Assembly: GCA_934193095.1 (NCBI GenBank)
Contig: CAKPUX010000001.1
Coordinates: forward strand, 62,001-126,000
Length of the DNA: 64,000 nt
Reading direction: 5' to 3'
From: an uncultured Dialister sp.
Lineage (GTDB): Bacteria; Bacillota; Negativicutes; Veillonellales; Dialisteraceae
Position numbers and translations under genes: made by a program
Part shown: positions 7,937-18,962 of the stretch, piece by piece
How positions within the stretch are numbered: the first letter of the stretch is position 1
Layout of the letters: every line of letters starts with the position of its first letter
The notes under the pieces: generated by a model
The model's database searches: none
What the model was told of the DNA's origin: nothing
The model's input: the letters and a program-made list of their open reading frames with translations, nothing else

Positions 7937-10096
7937 TTACCTCATCTTTTCCATCTTCACGCGAAAGGCGATCTTTCTTGCGGTCATCATACCATCAAAG
8001 TGAATGGTATAGGCCTGCTCGGCTTCCTGCACCTCTTCCACAGTGCCTTCGCCAAAGACGCGATGGCGGATGCGATCGCCTGCCTTGAATCGAATCCCGG
8101 AAGACGCATCCTCACGCAGGCCTTCTTCCATGCGCTCGATATAGGAGAGACTTTCTGCTTTGTATTCGTCTGTCAGCGGCGGATCATAAAAAAGAGTGTC
8201 CGGATCGATATCGAAAACGAATCGGGACGGATAGCGGGGCGCACCATCGATCCCCCATCCGCCCGCCTCGGAGAGGTAGAGCCCTTTCTCAGCGCGAGTC
8301 AGAGCAACAAAAGCGAGCCGACGCTCTTCTTCCATCGCCTGACGGGTGCGCGTCTTCCTTGATGGAAAAATGCCTTCATTCATACCGCAGAGAAAGACAT
8401 AGGGAAATTCCAGCCCTTTCGCCGTATGAATGGTCATGAGCTTCACCTTGTCCTCCGAAGGCGATGTGTCCAGATTGGAGAAAAGGGCTGCATGTGCGAG
8501 ATAGTCAGCGATGCCCGTCTCTTCGCCGGCGGTCATTTCATACTCGAAGACGGACTGCTTGAGTTCCGCAAGATTATCCAGACGCTCCTGGCTCCCCACG
8601 GTACGCATCATTTCCTCATAACCGCTCTCATCCAGTAAAGCAGAAAGGATCTCCGAAATGGGCTTCCCTTCCCTATCTTTGGAAAAGGTTTCGATGAGTT
8701 CAACGAAATCAGAAGCCCTTGTCCCTTTGAAGATCGGATCGTCCATGTGCGATGTGAGTGCTTCATAGAGAGTGATCCCCTGCTCCCGGGCAATCGTTTC
8801 CAAAAACTGCATGCGTTTAGGGCCCATGTTTCGTTTCGGGACATTCACGATGCGCCTGAAAGCCATATCATCCTTGTATACAAGCATACGAAGATAGCAG
8901 AGGGCATCCTTGATCTCCATCCGCGAGAAAAACTGCGTCCCGCTGTACATGGTATAGGGGATCTTTTCTTTGAGGAGTGCTTCCTCAAGATTCCTTGTCA
9001 CGTAGTGAGCCCGATAAAGAAGCGTCATGTCCTTGTAGGGAATGTGATGGTCATGAAGCATGTGTATTTCTTCGCAGATCCTTCGGGCTTCATCCTCTGC
9101 TGTTTTCAGATGGAAGCAGGTCACCTTCTGCCCGCTCGGCTGATGAGCGATGAGATCCTTCCTCATGCGATTCTGATTCTTTGAAATCAGTGAATTGGCC
9201 GCTGCAAGGATTTCCGGCGTCGATCGGTAGTTGTCATTCATCATGATCGTCTTCACGTCGGGGAAATGCTTGTCAAAGTCCAAGAGAAAGCGGATATTCG
9301 CCCCGCGCCAGGTGTAAATCGTCTGGTCCGGATCACCCACGACGAAAAGATTCTTATGATAGCCAGCCAGCACACGCATCAGCTCGTACTGGAGCGGGTC
9401 GATATCCTGAAACTCGTCCACCATGATGTACTCGAGACGTGACTGCCACTTCCGACATATGTCTTCATGCTCTTCAAAAATATAGAGCGTAAACTTGATG
9501 AGGTCATTGTAATCAAGGGCGAAGCATTTTTTCTCCTGATAAAGGTATCCGTAGAAAATGATGTCCTCTACATTGCTCGCCTTGTGGTATTTTTCGTAGA
9601 GTGTGGAGATCGGCATCGCGATCATATCCCGATAGTACTCCGGCTCAAAGACGCACTTCTTCATCTCGATCATGTCACGCGCTTTGGAAAAAGGCATATC
9701 ACGCAGTGTCAGCTCCATTTCCTCATACACCATCGAGAGCATATCATCAATGTCTGCATTGTCGATCACCAGAAAGCTTTTCGGATAAGACACAGCATAG
9801 CTGTCCACCTGCAGGACTGACACGCAGAAGGAGTGGAAGGTGGAAATATAACCCGTATCTTCATCTCCCGTCAGCTGATGGATACGCATCGCCATTTCCC
9901 GCGCGGCTTTATTCGTAAATGTCGCGCAGAGAATATGACCGGGAAGGATGCCGAGCTCATTCACAAGGTATGCGAATCGGTGCGTCAAAGCGCGCGTCTT
10001 TCCGCTCCCTGCACCTGCGATCACACGCACCACACCCTCTGTCGTCGTCACAGCTTCTTTCTGCCGCTCATTGAGCCCTGCCAGTACATCCTGCAT
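7937..10096 (-). CDS. pcrA: ATP-dependent DNA helicase PcrA/UvrD
   Basis: This 719-residue superfamily 1A helicase is of normal length. Motif I is VIAGAGSGKTRAL (about residues 25-37). Motif II is MVDEFQDIDPLQYELM, motif III is VVGDPDQTIYTWRGA, and motif V is LMTIHTAKGLEFPYVFLCG. Motif VI is VALTRAEKGLYLSEA. The C-terminal region FKAGDRIRHRVFGEGTVEEV is the Tudor-like RNA-polymerase-binding tail of PcrA. It unwinds DNA in repair and in conflicts between replication and transcription. It appears to be transcribed alone; it ends about 235 bases before the FecCD-type operon promoter region. Confidence 0.96.
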   Translation of the reverse strand: MQDVLAGLNERQKEAVTTTEGVVRVIAGAGSGKTRALTHRFAYLVNELGILPGHILCATFTNKAAREMAMRIHQLTGDEDTGYISTFHSFCVSVLQVDSYAVSYPKSFLVIDNADIDDMLSMVYEEMELTLRDMPFSKARDMIEMKKCVFEPEYYRDMIAMPISTLYEKYHKASNVEDIIFYGYLYQEKKCFALDYNDLIKFTLYIFEEHEDICRKWQSRLEYIMVDEFQDIDPLQYELMRVLAGYHKNLFVVGDPDQTIYTWRGANIRFLLDFDKHFPDVKTIMMNDNYRSTPEILAAANSLISKNQNRMRKDLIAHQPSGQKVTCFHLKTAEDEARRICEEIHMLHDHHIPYKDMTLLYRAHYVTRNLEEALLKEKIPYTMYSGTQFFSRMEIKDALCYLRMLVYKDDMAFRRIVNVPKRNMGPKRMQFLETIAREQGITLYEALTSHMDDPIFKGTRASDFVELIETFSKDREGKPISEILSALLDESGYEEMMRTVGSQERLDNLAELKQSVFEYEMTAGEETGIADYLAHAALFSNLDTSPSEDKVKLMTIHTAKGLEFPYVFLCGMNEGIFPSRKTRTRQAMEEERRLAFVALTRAEKGLYLSEAGGWGIDGAPRYPSRFVFDIDPDTLFYDPPLTDEYKAESLSYIERMEEGLREDASSGIRFKAGDRIRHRVFGEGTVEEVQEAEQAYTIHFDGMMTARKIAFRVKMEKMR

Positions 10097-10187
10097 CGTT
10101 CTCTTCCTCCCTGCGAATGATTTCCTCTATTGTAACATATAGGAAGAGCGGTGGACTAACGAGCAGGATCTCCCCTTCGACCGCCAT

Positions 10188-10234
10188 AAAGAAACGCAGA
10201 TGACATCCTTTTCCTATGTCATCTGCGTTTCTTT
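10188..10234. terminator. Bidirectional terminator between the phosphatase and pcrA
   Basis: A long perfect stem AAAGAAACGCAGATGACAT / ATGTCATCTGCGTTTCTTT with an eight-base loop overlaps the phosphatase stop codon by two bases. It carries A-runs and T-runs on both sides. Confidence 0.8.
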
Positions 10235-11516
10235 ATTCACTTTTTCTGACTTCCGTCCGATGGAGTTCACTGCCGTCAGGGAGGTAGCCTGTCAGTATGA
10301 GCGCATCCTCGCTGGCCTCAAGTACCACATAATTGTCTGTTTCCGGCTGCGGCGCCGTGTATTCATCGAGAGCATGCTCTTTCCAAAGTCCCGGATAACG
10401 AACATTGCCGGAAAGTCCAAGGATCACATACGCCGGCCCCTCTGGATTTCTCTTAAAATCATATACATGACCGCGATCACGATAGGTATGAAGATGTGCG
10501 GAGAGTACCAGATCCACGCCTGTCTCATCGAAGATCGGCATGAAGGTCTTCCCTTCTTCAGAGAAGCCCTCCTGACGGGCCGGCCGCGAGGGATCGGCGA
10601 AGCTGTACTGGAAAGGATCCTTGTGCATCAGGACCACTTTCCATTTCTTTTTAGATTGCAGGATATCCTTTTTCGCCCAGACCTTTTCTTTTTCGTAGAG
10701 ATCCGGTATCCATTCCTTTTCTTCATAGAGCGATGTATCGAGTACCGTGAAATGAACATCGCCCCAGTCGAAAGAGTAGTAGTGATTCGAAAGCGAGCTG
10801 TCTCCATTTTGAGGCACGTTGAAATGTGATGTATAGCGCTCCGGGAGCATCATCTTCCAGTCGAGCGTATACGCCTCGTGATTTCCGAGCGCCGGCACGA
10901 GCGGAATATCTGAAATGGTGGGCTCAACTGATTTCAGCCAGGTCTGCCACTGATACTCATCCTCGCCATTGTCCACAATATCCCCAAGATCGACGAAGAA
11001 ATCCGCATCCTTGTTCCGTGCCATCGCGCCTTTAAAAAACTTCTCCCAGTCCGCATAGTCCGAGCTCTGTGAATCAGAGACAACGACTGCCTTGAAAGAT
11101 TTGCCGTCGTCGGTCTTCAGCGGATACCACTCACTGACCGTGTCCCCTGTGCGCGTGCGATATTCGTAGTCTGTGCCCTTGGTCAGATTCGTGAGACGCA
11201 CCGTGTAGAGATAGCTATCAGAGACACCGTTATTCCCTTTGTATGATTTCGACGTGGCTTTCTCAGAGGAGATCCCATCGCTCCCTCTCATGCGATACTC
11301 CAGCGTGCAGTCTTTCTCTGTCTTCAGCTGCCACATGATCGTGCGCTCTTTGGTATTATCCGCTGCCACGATCTGGCGCAAAGCCTGCGGCTGCATCGTC
11401 TGAATCACCGAAGAAGAAGGGGAAACGCCTCCCTTTCCCATGCTTCCCCCGCAGGCAGAGACTGCTAGCGCCGAAAGCGCGAGTACTGCTCCAAAGCATA
11501 TTTTCCAGTATGTCAT
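10233..11516 (-). CDS. Lipoprotein metallophosphoesterase, purple-acid-phosphatase-like
   Basis: This 427-residue secreted protein has a type II signal with lipobox-like LAVSAC at about residues 17-22, so it is probably lipid-anchored in the envelope. An N-terminal fibronectin-like segment (about 45-125) is followed by a calcineurin-type phosphoesterase domain. That domain has VVSDSQSS (a variant of the GDxH block), DLGDIVDNG, ALGNHEAY, LMHKDPFQYS and SAHLHTYRDRG, which supply the two-metal ligands. It would remove phosphate from an extracytoplasmic ester; the substrate is unknown. AAGGAA precedes the ATG. Confidence 0.88.
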   Translation of the reverse strand: MTYWKICFGAVLALSALAVSACGGSMGKGGVSPSSSVIQTMQPQALRQIVAADNTKERTIMWQLKTEKDCTLEYRMRGSDGISSEKATSKSYKGNNGVSDSYLYTVRLTNLTKGTDYEYRTRTGDTVSEWYPLKTDDGKSFKAVVVSDSQSSDYADWEKFFKGAMARNKDADFFVDLGDIVDNGEDEYQWQTWLKSVEPTISDIPLVPALGNHEAYTLDWKMMLPERYTSHFNVPQNGDSSLSNHYYSFDWGDVHFTVLDTSLYEEKEWIPDLYEKEKVWAKKDILQSKKKWKVVLMHKDPFQYSFADPSRPARQEGFSEEGKTFMPIFDETGVDLVLSAHLHTYRDRGHVYDFKRNPEGPAYVILGLSGNVRYPGLWKEHALDEYTAPQPETDNYVVLEASEDALILTGYLPDGSELHRTEVRKSE

Positions 11517-11731
11517 AGTTTTATAATTCCTTCCTTCAGGGATCCTTGGTTCCCTGTTTTTTCTTTAGTATAAAGAGAATCGCTCTTCATCGCAAATACC
11601 TGTCTTTTATCCATACCTATGCGCAAGGAGCATGGGGGAGCCACCTCCACGCCATCAAAAGAAATGCGGATCGTATGTCAAAATGTCCATGGTTCCCATT
11701 TCTGATGGCAGCAGGGCAACTGGGCGCATAC

Positions 11732-11766
11732 AAAAACCGCCCTGCCGTATAAAAGGCAGGACGGTA
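11732..11766 (-). terminator. Terminator of the tetrapyrrole operon (after hemL)
   Basis: The minus-strand stem CCGTCCTGCC / GGCAGGGCGG is followed by TTTTT, 26 bases past the hemL stop. Confidence 0.85.
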
Positions 11767-11791
11767 TGTAAAAAGATCGGAGCCAGCGGCT

Positions 11792-13086
<1,295 letters not shown>

Positions 13087-13090
<4 letters not shown>

Positions 13091-14073
13091 TTCCCGGCTT
13101 CCTCCTTCATCCATTTCGCAACATCAGGCGCATGATAGGAAATGATGATATCGCTGCCGGCGCGTTTCATCGATAGCAGGGACTCCATAACGATCCTCTT
13201 TTCATCGATCCAGCCCTTGGCGGCAGCCGCTTTGACCATGGCGTATTCACCGGATACATTGTAGCAGGCCACCGGACGGTCAATGCGGTCGCGCACCTGA
13301 CGGACAATATCGAGGTAAGCGAGAGCCGGCTTCACCATGATGATGTCAGCGCCCTCTTCCATGTCGAGATCCACTTCCTTCATCGCTTCGCGGCTGTTTG
13401 CCGGGTCCATCTGGTATCCTCTTCTGTCGCCAAACTGCGGTGCAGAGTCAGCCGCATCGCGGAATGGACCATAGTAGCCGGATGCATATTTCACAGCATA
13501 CGACATGATGGATACCTGCGCGAGGTCATTCGCATCGAGTGTCTCACGGATCTTCGCGATACGGCCGTCCATCATATCGGACGGTGCGATGATGTCGGCG
13601 CCGCATTCTGCCTGAGAAAGTGCGACTTTCGCCAGAAGCTCCAGTGTCGGGTCGTTATCGACTTCATGACCTTTCAGCTGCCCGCAGTGCCCACTTGTCG
13701 TATACTGACAAAGGCAGACATCCCCCACGATGACCAGATCCGGTACGGCTTCTTTGATGGCACGAATGGCACGCTGCACAGGGCTCGTCATATCCCAGGC
13801 GGAGGATCCCTTGTCATCTTTGTATTCCGGCAGGCCAAAGATCTCTACCGCCGGGATACCGAGCTTGTATACTTCTTCTGCCATCTTGACCGCATTGTCA
13901 ACGGAGAGATGGTACTGCCCCGGCATACTCGGGATTTCCTCCTTCACATTCGTGCCCGGTACGACAAAGATCGGGTAAACGAAATCATTCAGTTCCAGAG
14001 AGTTTTCTCTGACCATGCTGCGAATGGCAGCCGTTCTTCTTAAACGACGAGGGCGAAGAGTATTGAGTTTCAT
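13087..14073 (-). CDS. hemB: Delta-aminolevulinic acid dehydratase (porphobilinogen synthase)
   Basis: This 328-residue enzyme joins two 5-aminolevulinates into porphobilinogen. The zinc-type cysteine cluster is visible in VGDVCLCQYTTSGHCG, so this is a zinc-dependent form. The two Schiff-base lysines lie in AVKYASGYYGPFR and IMVKPALAYLD. I chose the ATG at 14073 because AAAGGAG precedes it and family proteins begin with the RPRRLRR block. Upstream in-frame residues are not family-like. Its stop overlaps the hemL start. Confidence 0.96.
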
Positions 14074-14257
14074 GATTGTCAGACTCCTTTGAATAAGTGA
14101 TATACCGTCTGCTTCCACAGGCGAAAATGATACGCAGGGTGCAAGGTTATCGGGGAAGCCCCTTTGATTCTGTTTGAAAGCTCTGCTTGGATAGGGAATA
14201 CGGAATATCTGATTCCTTATTGTAAGGAATTGCTGATTCTATCTGATAGCGATTCCA

Positions 14258-15778
14258 TCAGTATTTTTCCGGATTCTTCTCGATCGCTTCCACCAGTCCA
14301 TCGATGGTATAGACATCAGAAACGATATGCGGCACAAGACCATAGCTGCGGCAGGTGTCTGCGGTGATCGGTCCGATGCAGGCGAGCGCGACGCCTTCCA
14401 AGAGCCCATTTTCCCCATCGAGCAGTTTCATGAGATTGTGCACGGTCGACGAGCTTGTGAAAGTGATGATATCGACTTCATGATGTGTCAGAAGAGAGAG
14501 CAGCTGATCCTTGTACTCCAAATCCGGCGTAGTCATGTAGGCTTCTGCGACAACGCAATGCGCGCCCATCGCTTCGATGCCTTCAGGGAGAATATTTCTC
14601 GCTTCCTTCGCACGAGGGAGGAATACGCGCTCGCCCTTCTGTACCTGCTTTTTCATCTCTGCCAGGAGATCTTCCGCCTTGTATTTTTCCGGCACGCAGT
14701 CACAGGAAAGACCGTATTTTCTAAGCTCTTTCGCCGTGACAGGTCCGATGGCTGCAATCTTTACATGTCCCAGCGCACGGACGTCTTTGCCCTGCCGGAA
14801 GAGACGGTCGAAGAAGCAGTTTACCCCATTCTGACTGGTGAAAACGATCCACTGGAAGGAGGAGATCTCTGCAATGCCTTTGTCAAGACCTGCATAGTCA
14901 TCTGACGGAGCGGAGATGGAGATCGTAGGGATCTCTTCGCAGAGCGCGCCTTTGGCATCGAGTACATGCACGAGCTTCGACGCCTGACTGCGGGAACGGG
15001 TCACGACGATGCGTTTTCCGAAGAGCGGACGATTGTCAAACCAGTCCATGGTGCTTCGCAGGTTTACCACATCCCCGACGATGAAGACAGCCGGCGGCTT
15101 GATCCCGAGCCTCTTCACATCTTCTGCCGCTTTTTCAAGTGTCGTGGTATAGGTCTCCTGGTACGGGCGCGTCCCCCAGCGTACAAATGCTGCCGGTGTC
15201 TCACCCGCGCGTCCGTACTTCATCAGCTGGGAAGCAATCATCGCGGTATGGCCGACGCCCATCAGGAAGATCAGTGTATCGACACCGCCTGCCAGCTTGT
15301 CCCAGTGAATGGAAGACTGGTCTTTCGTCGGGTCTTCATGTCCGGTAATAACGGCGAAGGATGCTGCCACACCGCGATGTGTGACCGGAATGCCCGCATA
15401 GGCCGGCGCCGCGATGGCACTCGTGATGCCGGGTACTTCTTCGAAAGGCACGCCATGTGCGCGGAGTACCTCGATCTCTTCCCCGCCGCGTCCGAAGACG
15501 AAGGGGTCACCGCCTTTGAGGCGGGCAACGATCTTCCCCTCCTCGCCTTTTTCGGCCAGAAGCTCGCTGATCTCATGCTGCTTCATGGTGTGACAGCCTG
15601 CTTTTTTCCCGACATAAATGTATTCGTAGCCAGGCTTCGCATATCTCAAAAGACGCGGATCCGCCAGATAATCGCCGACGATAACATCAGCTTCTTCCAG
15701 GCAGCGCTTGCCCTTCAGTGTCAAAAGTTCGGGATCTCCCGGACCAGCTCCGATCAAATATACTTTCCCTTTTTTCAT
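14258..15778 (-). CDS. Uroporphyrinogen-III C-methyltransferase / uroporphyrinogen-III synthase fusion
   Basis: This is a 506-residue two-domain protein. Residues 1 to about 245 are a CobA-type methyltransferase: VYLIGAGPGDPELLTLKG binds S-adenosylmethionine, with RLKGGDPFVFGRGGEE and the HRGVAAS segment. It makes precorrin-2. Residues about 250-500 are HemD, which closes hydroxymethylbilane into uroporphyrinogen III; visible marks are VVTRSRSQASKLV, VFTSQNGV and FTSSSTVHNL. Such cobA-hemD fusions are known in Firmicutes. I chose the ATG at 15778, preceded by GAGGAG; the frame extends to 15862 without family similarity. The fusion links uroporphyrinogen synthesis directly to the cobalamin/siroheme branch. 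Confidence 0.95.
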   Translation of the reverse strand: MKKGKVYLIGAGPGDPELLTLKGKRCLEEADVIVGDYLADPRLLRYAKPGYEYIYVGKKAGCHTMKQHEISELLAEKGEEGKIVARLKGGDPFVFGRGGEEIEVLRAHGVPFEEVPGITSAIAAPAYAGIPVTHRGVAASFAVITGHEDPTKDQSSIHWDKLAGGVDTLIFLMGVGHTAMIASQLMKYGRAGETPAAFVRWGTRPYQETYTTTLEKAAEDVKRLGIKPPAVFIVGDVVNLRSTMDWFDNRPLFGKRIVVTRSRSQASKLVHVLDAKGALCEEIPTISISAPSDDYAGLDKGIAEISSFQWIVFTSQNGVNCFFDRLFRQGKDVRALGHVKIAAIGPVTAKELRKYGLSCDCVPEKYKAEDLLAEMKKQVQKGERVFLPRAKEARNILPEGIEAMGAHCVVAEAYMTTPDLEYKDQLLSLLTHHEVDIITFTSSSTVHNLMKLLDGENGLLEGVALACIGPITADTCRSYGLVPHIVSDVYTIDGLVEAIEKNPEKY

Positions 15779-15838
15779 AGAAATCTCCTCGTGTTCGTTA
15801 GTGGGTAGTTCTTGGTATGATGAGGGGGCAGACATGAC

Positions 15839-15921
15839 GGGTGACTGAAATACCACAGTCACCCACTATATTCAGCGCATGGCCTCGCTCCTATGAGCCC
15901 CCTATCGGGGGAGCCGGAGCG
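15839..15921 (-). other. Structured spacer between hemC and cobA-hemD
   Basis: Two perfect hairpins lie in the 177-base gap. GGGTGACTG (15839-15847) pairs with CAGTCACCC (15856-15864). CGCTCC (15886-15891) pairs with GGAGCG (15916-15921), with an inner stem GCCCC/GGGG. No T-run follows either. They may tune mRNA stability or partial readthrough between hemC and cobA-hemD. Confidence 0.45.
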
Positions 15922-15955
15922 CACACGATAGGCCCCTCGGATCTTACACCTGTTT

Positions 15956-16882
15956 TTAAATTTTCTGCATTTTCTCAAGCACTTCTCTTCCACCGGCATC
16001 CAAAAGCTCTGCCGCCAGAGCCTTCCCGACAGATACGGCTTCAGAAACAGCAGCCGATCTCTCGCTGCGATAGAGTTTCTTTCCATCGGTGGAAGCGATA
16101 AAGGCATGGGCCTCGATGCCGCCATCTTTCGCTGTTGCATAGATACCAGCCGGTACCTTGCAATCCCCGCCGACTTTGGCAAGGAATGCACGCTCCGTGG
16201 TGATACAGGAAGCCACATCGCTGTCATGCAGGAAGGAGATCAGATCCAGTGTTTCCTTGTCATCTGATCTGGCTTCGACCGCCATGACCCCCTGCCCCGC
16301 AGCCGGGATGCTTGTCTCTGTATCAATGAAAGAGCAGATGCGCTCAGCAAGGCCGAGACGTTTGAGTCCTGCTGCCGCAAGAATGATAGCGTCAAAGTCG
16401 CCTTCATCCAGATGCCGGAGACGTGTCTGCACATTGCCGCGCAGGGATCTGATTTCCAGATCCGGGCGCAGGTGCAGGAGCTGCGCCTGGCGTCGGAGAC
16501 TCGATGTCCCCACCTTCGCATGAAGCGGAAGCTCGTCCAGCGACCGGTATTTATTCGACACGAAGGCATCTCTGGGGTCTTCTCTCTTCGTGACTGCGGC
16601 GATAGTGAGCCCTTTTGGACATTCCGCTGTCATATCCTTCAAAGAGTGGACGGCGATATCCGCCTTTCCTTCGAGCAGGATGACCTCAAGTTCTTTGATG
16701 AAAAGTCCCTTCCCTCCGATTTCAACCAGCGGACGATCGAGGATCTGGTCTCCTTTCGTGGTGACGGGGAAGAGCTCGACAGTGAGCCCCGGATGTGCTT
16801 TTTCCAAAGCATGAGCGACGTATTTCGCCTGCCAGAGAGCCAGAAGGCTTTCTCTGGTCGCGATGGTGATTTTATTTTTCAA
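15956..16882 (-). CDS. hemC: Hydroxymethylbilane synthase (porphobilinogen deaminase)
   Basis: This protein of about 308 residues polymerises four porphobilinogens into hydroxymethylbilane. The N-terminal ITIATRESLLALWQA, the arginine-rich TSSLRRQAQLLHLRPDL and the cofactor-binding Cys in KVGGDCKVPAGIYA are clear. The start is uncertain. A TTG at 16882 matches the family N-terminus (M/L-KNKITIATR) and has AGGGGC at good spacing. An in-frame ATG at 16903 would add seven residues and has a weak ribosome site. The start overlaps the end of hemA by 11 bases. Confidence 0.94.
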   Translation of the reverse strand: MKNKITIATRESLLALWQAKYVAHALEKAHPGLTVELFPVTTKGDQILDRPLVEIGGKGLFIKELEVILLEGKADIAVHSLKDMTAECPKGLTIAAVTKREDPRDAFVSNKYRSLDELPLHAKVGTSSLRRQAQLLHLRPDLEIRSLRGNVQTRLRHLDEGDFDAIILAAAGLKRLGLAERICSFIDTETSIPAAGQGVMAVEARSDDKETLDLISFLHDSDVASCITTERAFLAKVGGDCKVPAGIYATAKDGGIEAHAFIASTDGKKLYRSERSAAVSEAVSVGKALAAELLDAGGREVLEKMQKI

Positions 16883-18155
16883 GTGCCTGCCCCTTTCTGA
16901 CATCCAGCTTGAAGAGACGGGTCACGGCTGACTTATCCGCATCTTCCCACTTGGTTCCCGCGTGTTCATTGAGATGCATCATCGGTTCTCGAAGGATCTT
17001 GCGGACGATCATGCGGGTCATGTACTGCAGGACACGTTTATCTTCCTCTGTCAGTCCATCGATCTTAGCAAAAATATGACGCAGCTCGCGCTGACGGATC
17101 TCCTCGGCCTTATCCGAAAGAGACACCATGACCGGACGCGTGGACAGATACGTGAAGCGGTCCTCAATGGACTCTATCTCTTCCTCGATGATGCCCTTCG
17201 CACGCTCTGCCTCCCCTTCACGGAAACGGATATTGCTCTCGACGATATCCTGCAGATCATCGATATTGTAAAGCGTCACATGGCGGATATCACCGACCGA
17301 CGGCTCGATGTCGCACGGCACTGCGATATCGATGGCGACCAGCGGGCGTGTCTTTCTCTTCATCATGAGGTTTCTGACATCCCATGCTTTTACGATGTAC
17401 TGAGAAGCTCCGGTCGCTGTCACGATGATATCGACATCTTCAGCATGTTGGAGTGCTCCTTTGAACGGAACCGTCTCGCCGTCGATCTTCTTTGCGAGTT
17501 CTTCTGCTTTCTCGATGTGACGGTTTGTCACAATGACCTTTTTGAGACCTTTGCCCTGCAGATTCTTCACCAGCAGCTCAGCCGCCTCACCGGCCCCGAA
17601 GACCATGGCAGTACGATCGTCCAAGCCACCCAGGATCTTCTCCGCGAGTTTCACCGCTGCATAGCTGACAGATACCGCACTGTAGGAAATCTGCGTCTCC
17701 GTCCGCACACGCTTGCCCGTACGGATGGCACGGTGAAAGAGAGTATTCAGGATGGTGCGGGTCGCTTTTTCTTCGAGCGCCATCGTATACGCCGTCTTGA
17801 TCTGATTCAGGATCTGGCTCTCTCCGATGACCATGGAGTCCAGACCTGAGACCACTTCGAAAAGATGTCGGATGCAGGCTTCCCCTTCAAAATAGAAGAA
17901 ATACTCATCCTTCGCCTCGCTGTTTCCAGAAAGGGCTAAAAAGAAATCGTACAATGTTTCCTTCGCTGTCTCATCCTTGAGTACCGCATAGATCTCAGTG
18001 CGGTTACAGGTGGAAAGCACGACGGCTTCCTCGATCCCTTCCTGTTCATCCAGATGAATCAGCCCGCTTCTCGCACTGTCTGGCGAAATCGCAAACTGCT
18101 CACGAATATCTACCGGGACTGTCTTATGATTCAGCCCCAAAACGACCAACTGCAT
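16872..18155 (-). CDS. hemA: Glutamyl-tRNA reductase
   Basis: This 427-residue enzyme reduces glutamyl-tRNA to glutamate-1-semialdehyde and commits carbon to tetrapyrroles. LGLNHKTVPVDIRE at the N-terminus and STCNRTEIYAV, with the catalytic Cys at about residue 50, are diagnostic. An NADPH-binding stretch MVFGAGEAAELLVKNL and a helical dimerisation domain follow. I chose the ATG at 18155, with GAGGAG upstream. It overlaps the preceding sirC-like gene by 32 bases. In this class the enzyme is usually controlled by heme; nothing in the sequence shows that here. Confidence 0.96.
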   Translation of the reverse strand: MQLVVLGLNHKTVPVDIREQFAISPDSARSGLIHLDEQEGIEEAVVLSTCNRTEIYAVLKDETAKETLYDFFLALSGNSEAKDEYFFYFEGEACIRHLFEVVSGLDSMVIGESQILNQIKTAYTMALEEKATRTILNTLFHRAIRTGKRVRTETQISYSAVSVSYAAVKLAEKILGGLDDRTAMVFGAGEAAELLVKNLQGKGLKKVIVTNRHIEKAEELAKKIDGETVPFKGALQHAEDVDIIVTATGASQYIVKAWDVRNLMMKRKTRPLVAIDIAVPCDIEPSVGDIRHVTLYNIDDLQDIVESNIRFREGEAERAKGIIEEEIESIEDRFTYLSTRPVMVSLSDKAEEIRQRELRHIFAKIDGLTEEDKRVLQYMTRMIVRKILREPMMHLNEHAGTKWEDADKSAVTRLFKLDVRKGQALEK

Positions 18156-18762
18156 GACGTACACACTCCTCTGCTTCGTCTAATTTCCCCTGCATCACCA
18201 GATGCATGATATCTTCAGTAAAGACAGCTCTCCAGAAGGCTTCTCTGGCCTCGCTGGTGCTGATCCTTTCTTTCATTTCCACTCTCATCTTTCCCACCCG
18301 GTCCAGCCACAGGCCAAAGCCTTCGGGGATTTTCAGAGAAAGCCACTCTTTCATATACCGCGCCATCGCAGGCGAGCGGCCATTCGTAGAAACGGTGATC
18401 TGGATCCCCCCTGCATCAAAAGCAGCCGGCAGTGAGCAATTCCCCAGCGAAGGAAAATCTGCAGCATTATAAAGGAAATGGCTCTCCTTCGATGCCTGCT
18501 GCACCGCTTCTGCCACTTCCCTCACACCACAGGCTGTCACTATCAGTCCATAGGAAGAGAGATCGTCACCACGGAAAAGGTGCTTTTCCCAGTGCACCTT
18601 TTTTGCCTCGGAAAGCGCCTCGATGTCAGAAACGACTTCCGGCGCAAGGATCGTCACGTCTGCTCCCTCTGCTATTAACTTTTTCACCTTTCTAAGAGCC
18701 ACATGGCCGCCGCCGATGACCAGCGCACGAAGACCTGCCGCTTTGAGATTCACAGGATACAA
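18124..18762 (-). CDS. Precorrin-2 dehydrogenase / sirohydrochlorin ferrochelatase-type protein (SirC/Met8 N-terminal)
   Basis: This 212-residue protein oxidises precorrin-2 to sirohydrochlorin with NAD. The Rossmann motif ALVIGGGHVALRKVKKL is at about residues 13-29, with ILAPEV after it. The conserved block SLPAAFDAGGIQITVSTNGRSP is typical of the SirC/CysG-N family. I chose a TTG start at 18762. It gives the family N-terminus xYPVNL and has GAGGAG seven bases before it, whereas the upstream GTG would sit inside that ribosome site. It is the first gene of the tetrapyrrole operon and has its own promoter. Confidence 0.88.
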   Translation of the reverse strand: MYPVNLKAAGLRALVIGGGHVALRKVKKLIAEGADVTILAPEVVSDIEALSEAKKVHWEKHLFRGDDLSSYGLIVTACGVREVAEAVQQASKESHFLYNAADFPSLGNCSLPAAFDAGGIQITVSTNGRSPAMARYMKEWLSLKIPEGFGLWLDRVGKMRVEMKERISTSEAREAFWRAVFTEDIMHLVMQGKLDEAEECVRHAVGRFGAES

Positions 18763-18856
18763 AAATAATCTCCTCACAATAATTAATAAGCTCTGGATCT
18801 CGTTTGCCCTGATTCATAAAAAAATGATGGCAAATGACCAAATACCAGTATTTTAA

Positions 18857-18885
18857 ATTATACAGCAAAAAGATAGCCATCACAA
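18857..18885 (-). promoter_or_regulatory. Promoter of the sirC-hemA-hemC-cobA/hemD-hemB-hemL operon
   Basis: On the minus strand TTGTGA (18885-18880) and a perfect TATAAT (18862-18857) are 17 bases apart. The box lies just downstream of the csoR-like terminator, and the leader is about 85 bases. Confidence 0.7.
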
Positions 18886-18914
18886 TAAAATAAGCCCATT
18901 AGAATATAGGGCTT
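18883..18914 (-). terminator. Probable terminator after the csoR-like gene
   Basis: A short stem AAGCCC / GGGCTT with an 11-base loop is followed by an A/T-rich tail on the minus strand. The tail overlaps the -35 box of the next operon. Confidence 0.5.
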
Positions 18915-18962
18915 GCTTTATTGTGCTTTATTATAATATATTTATCCTGAATTTATCTCTGA

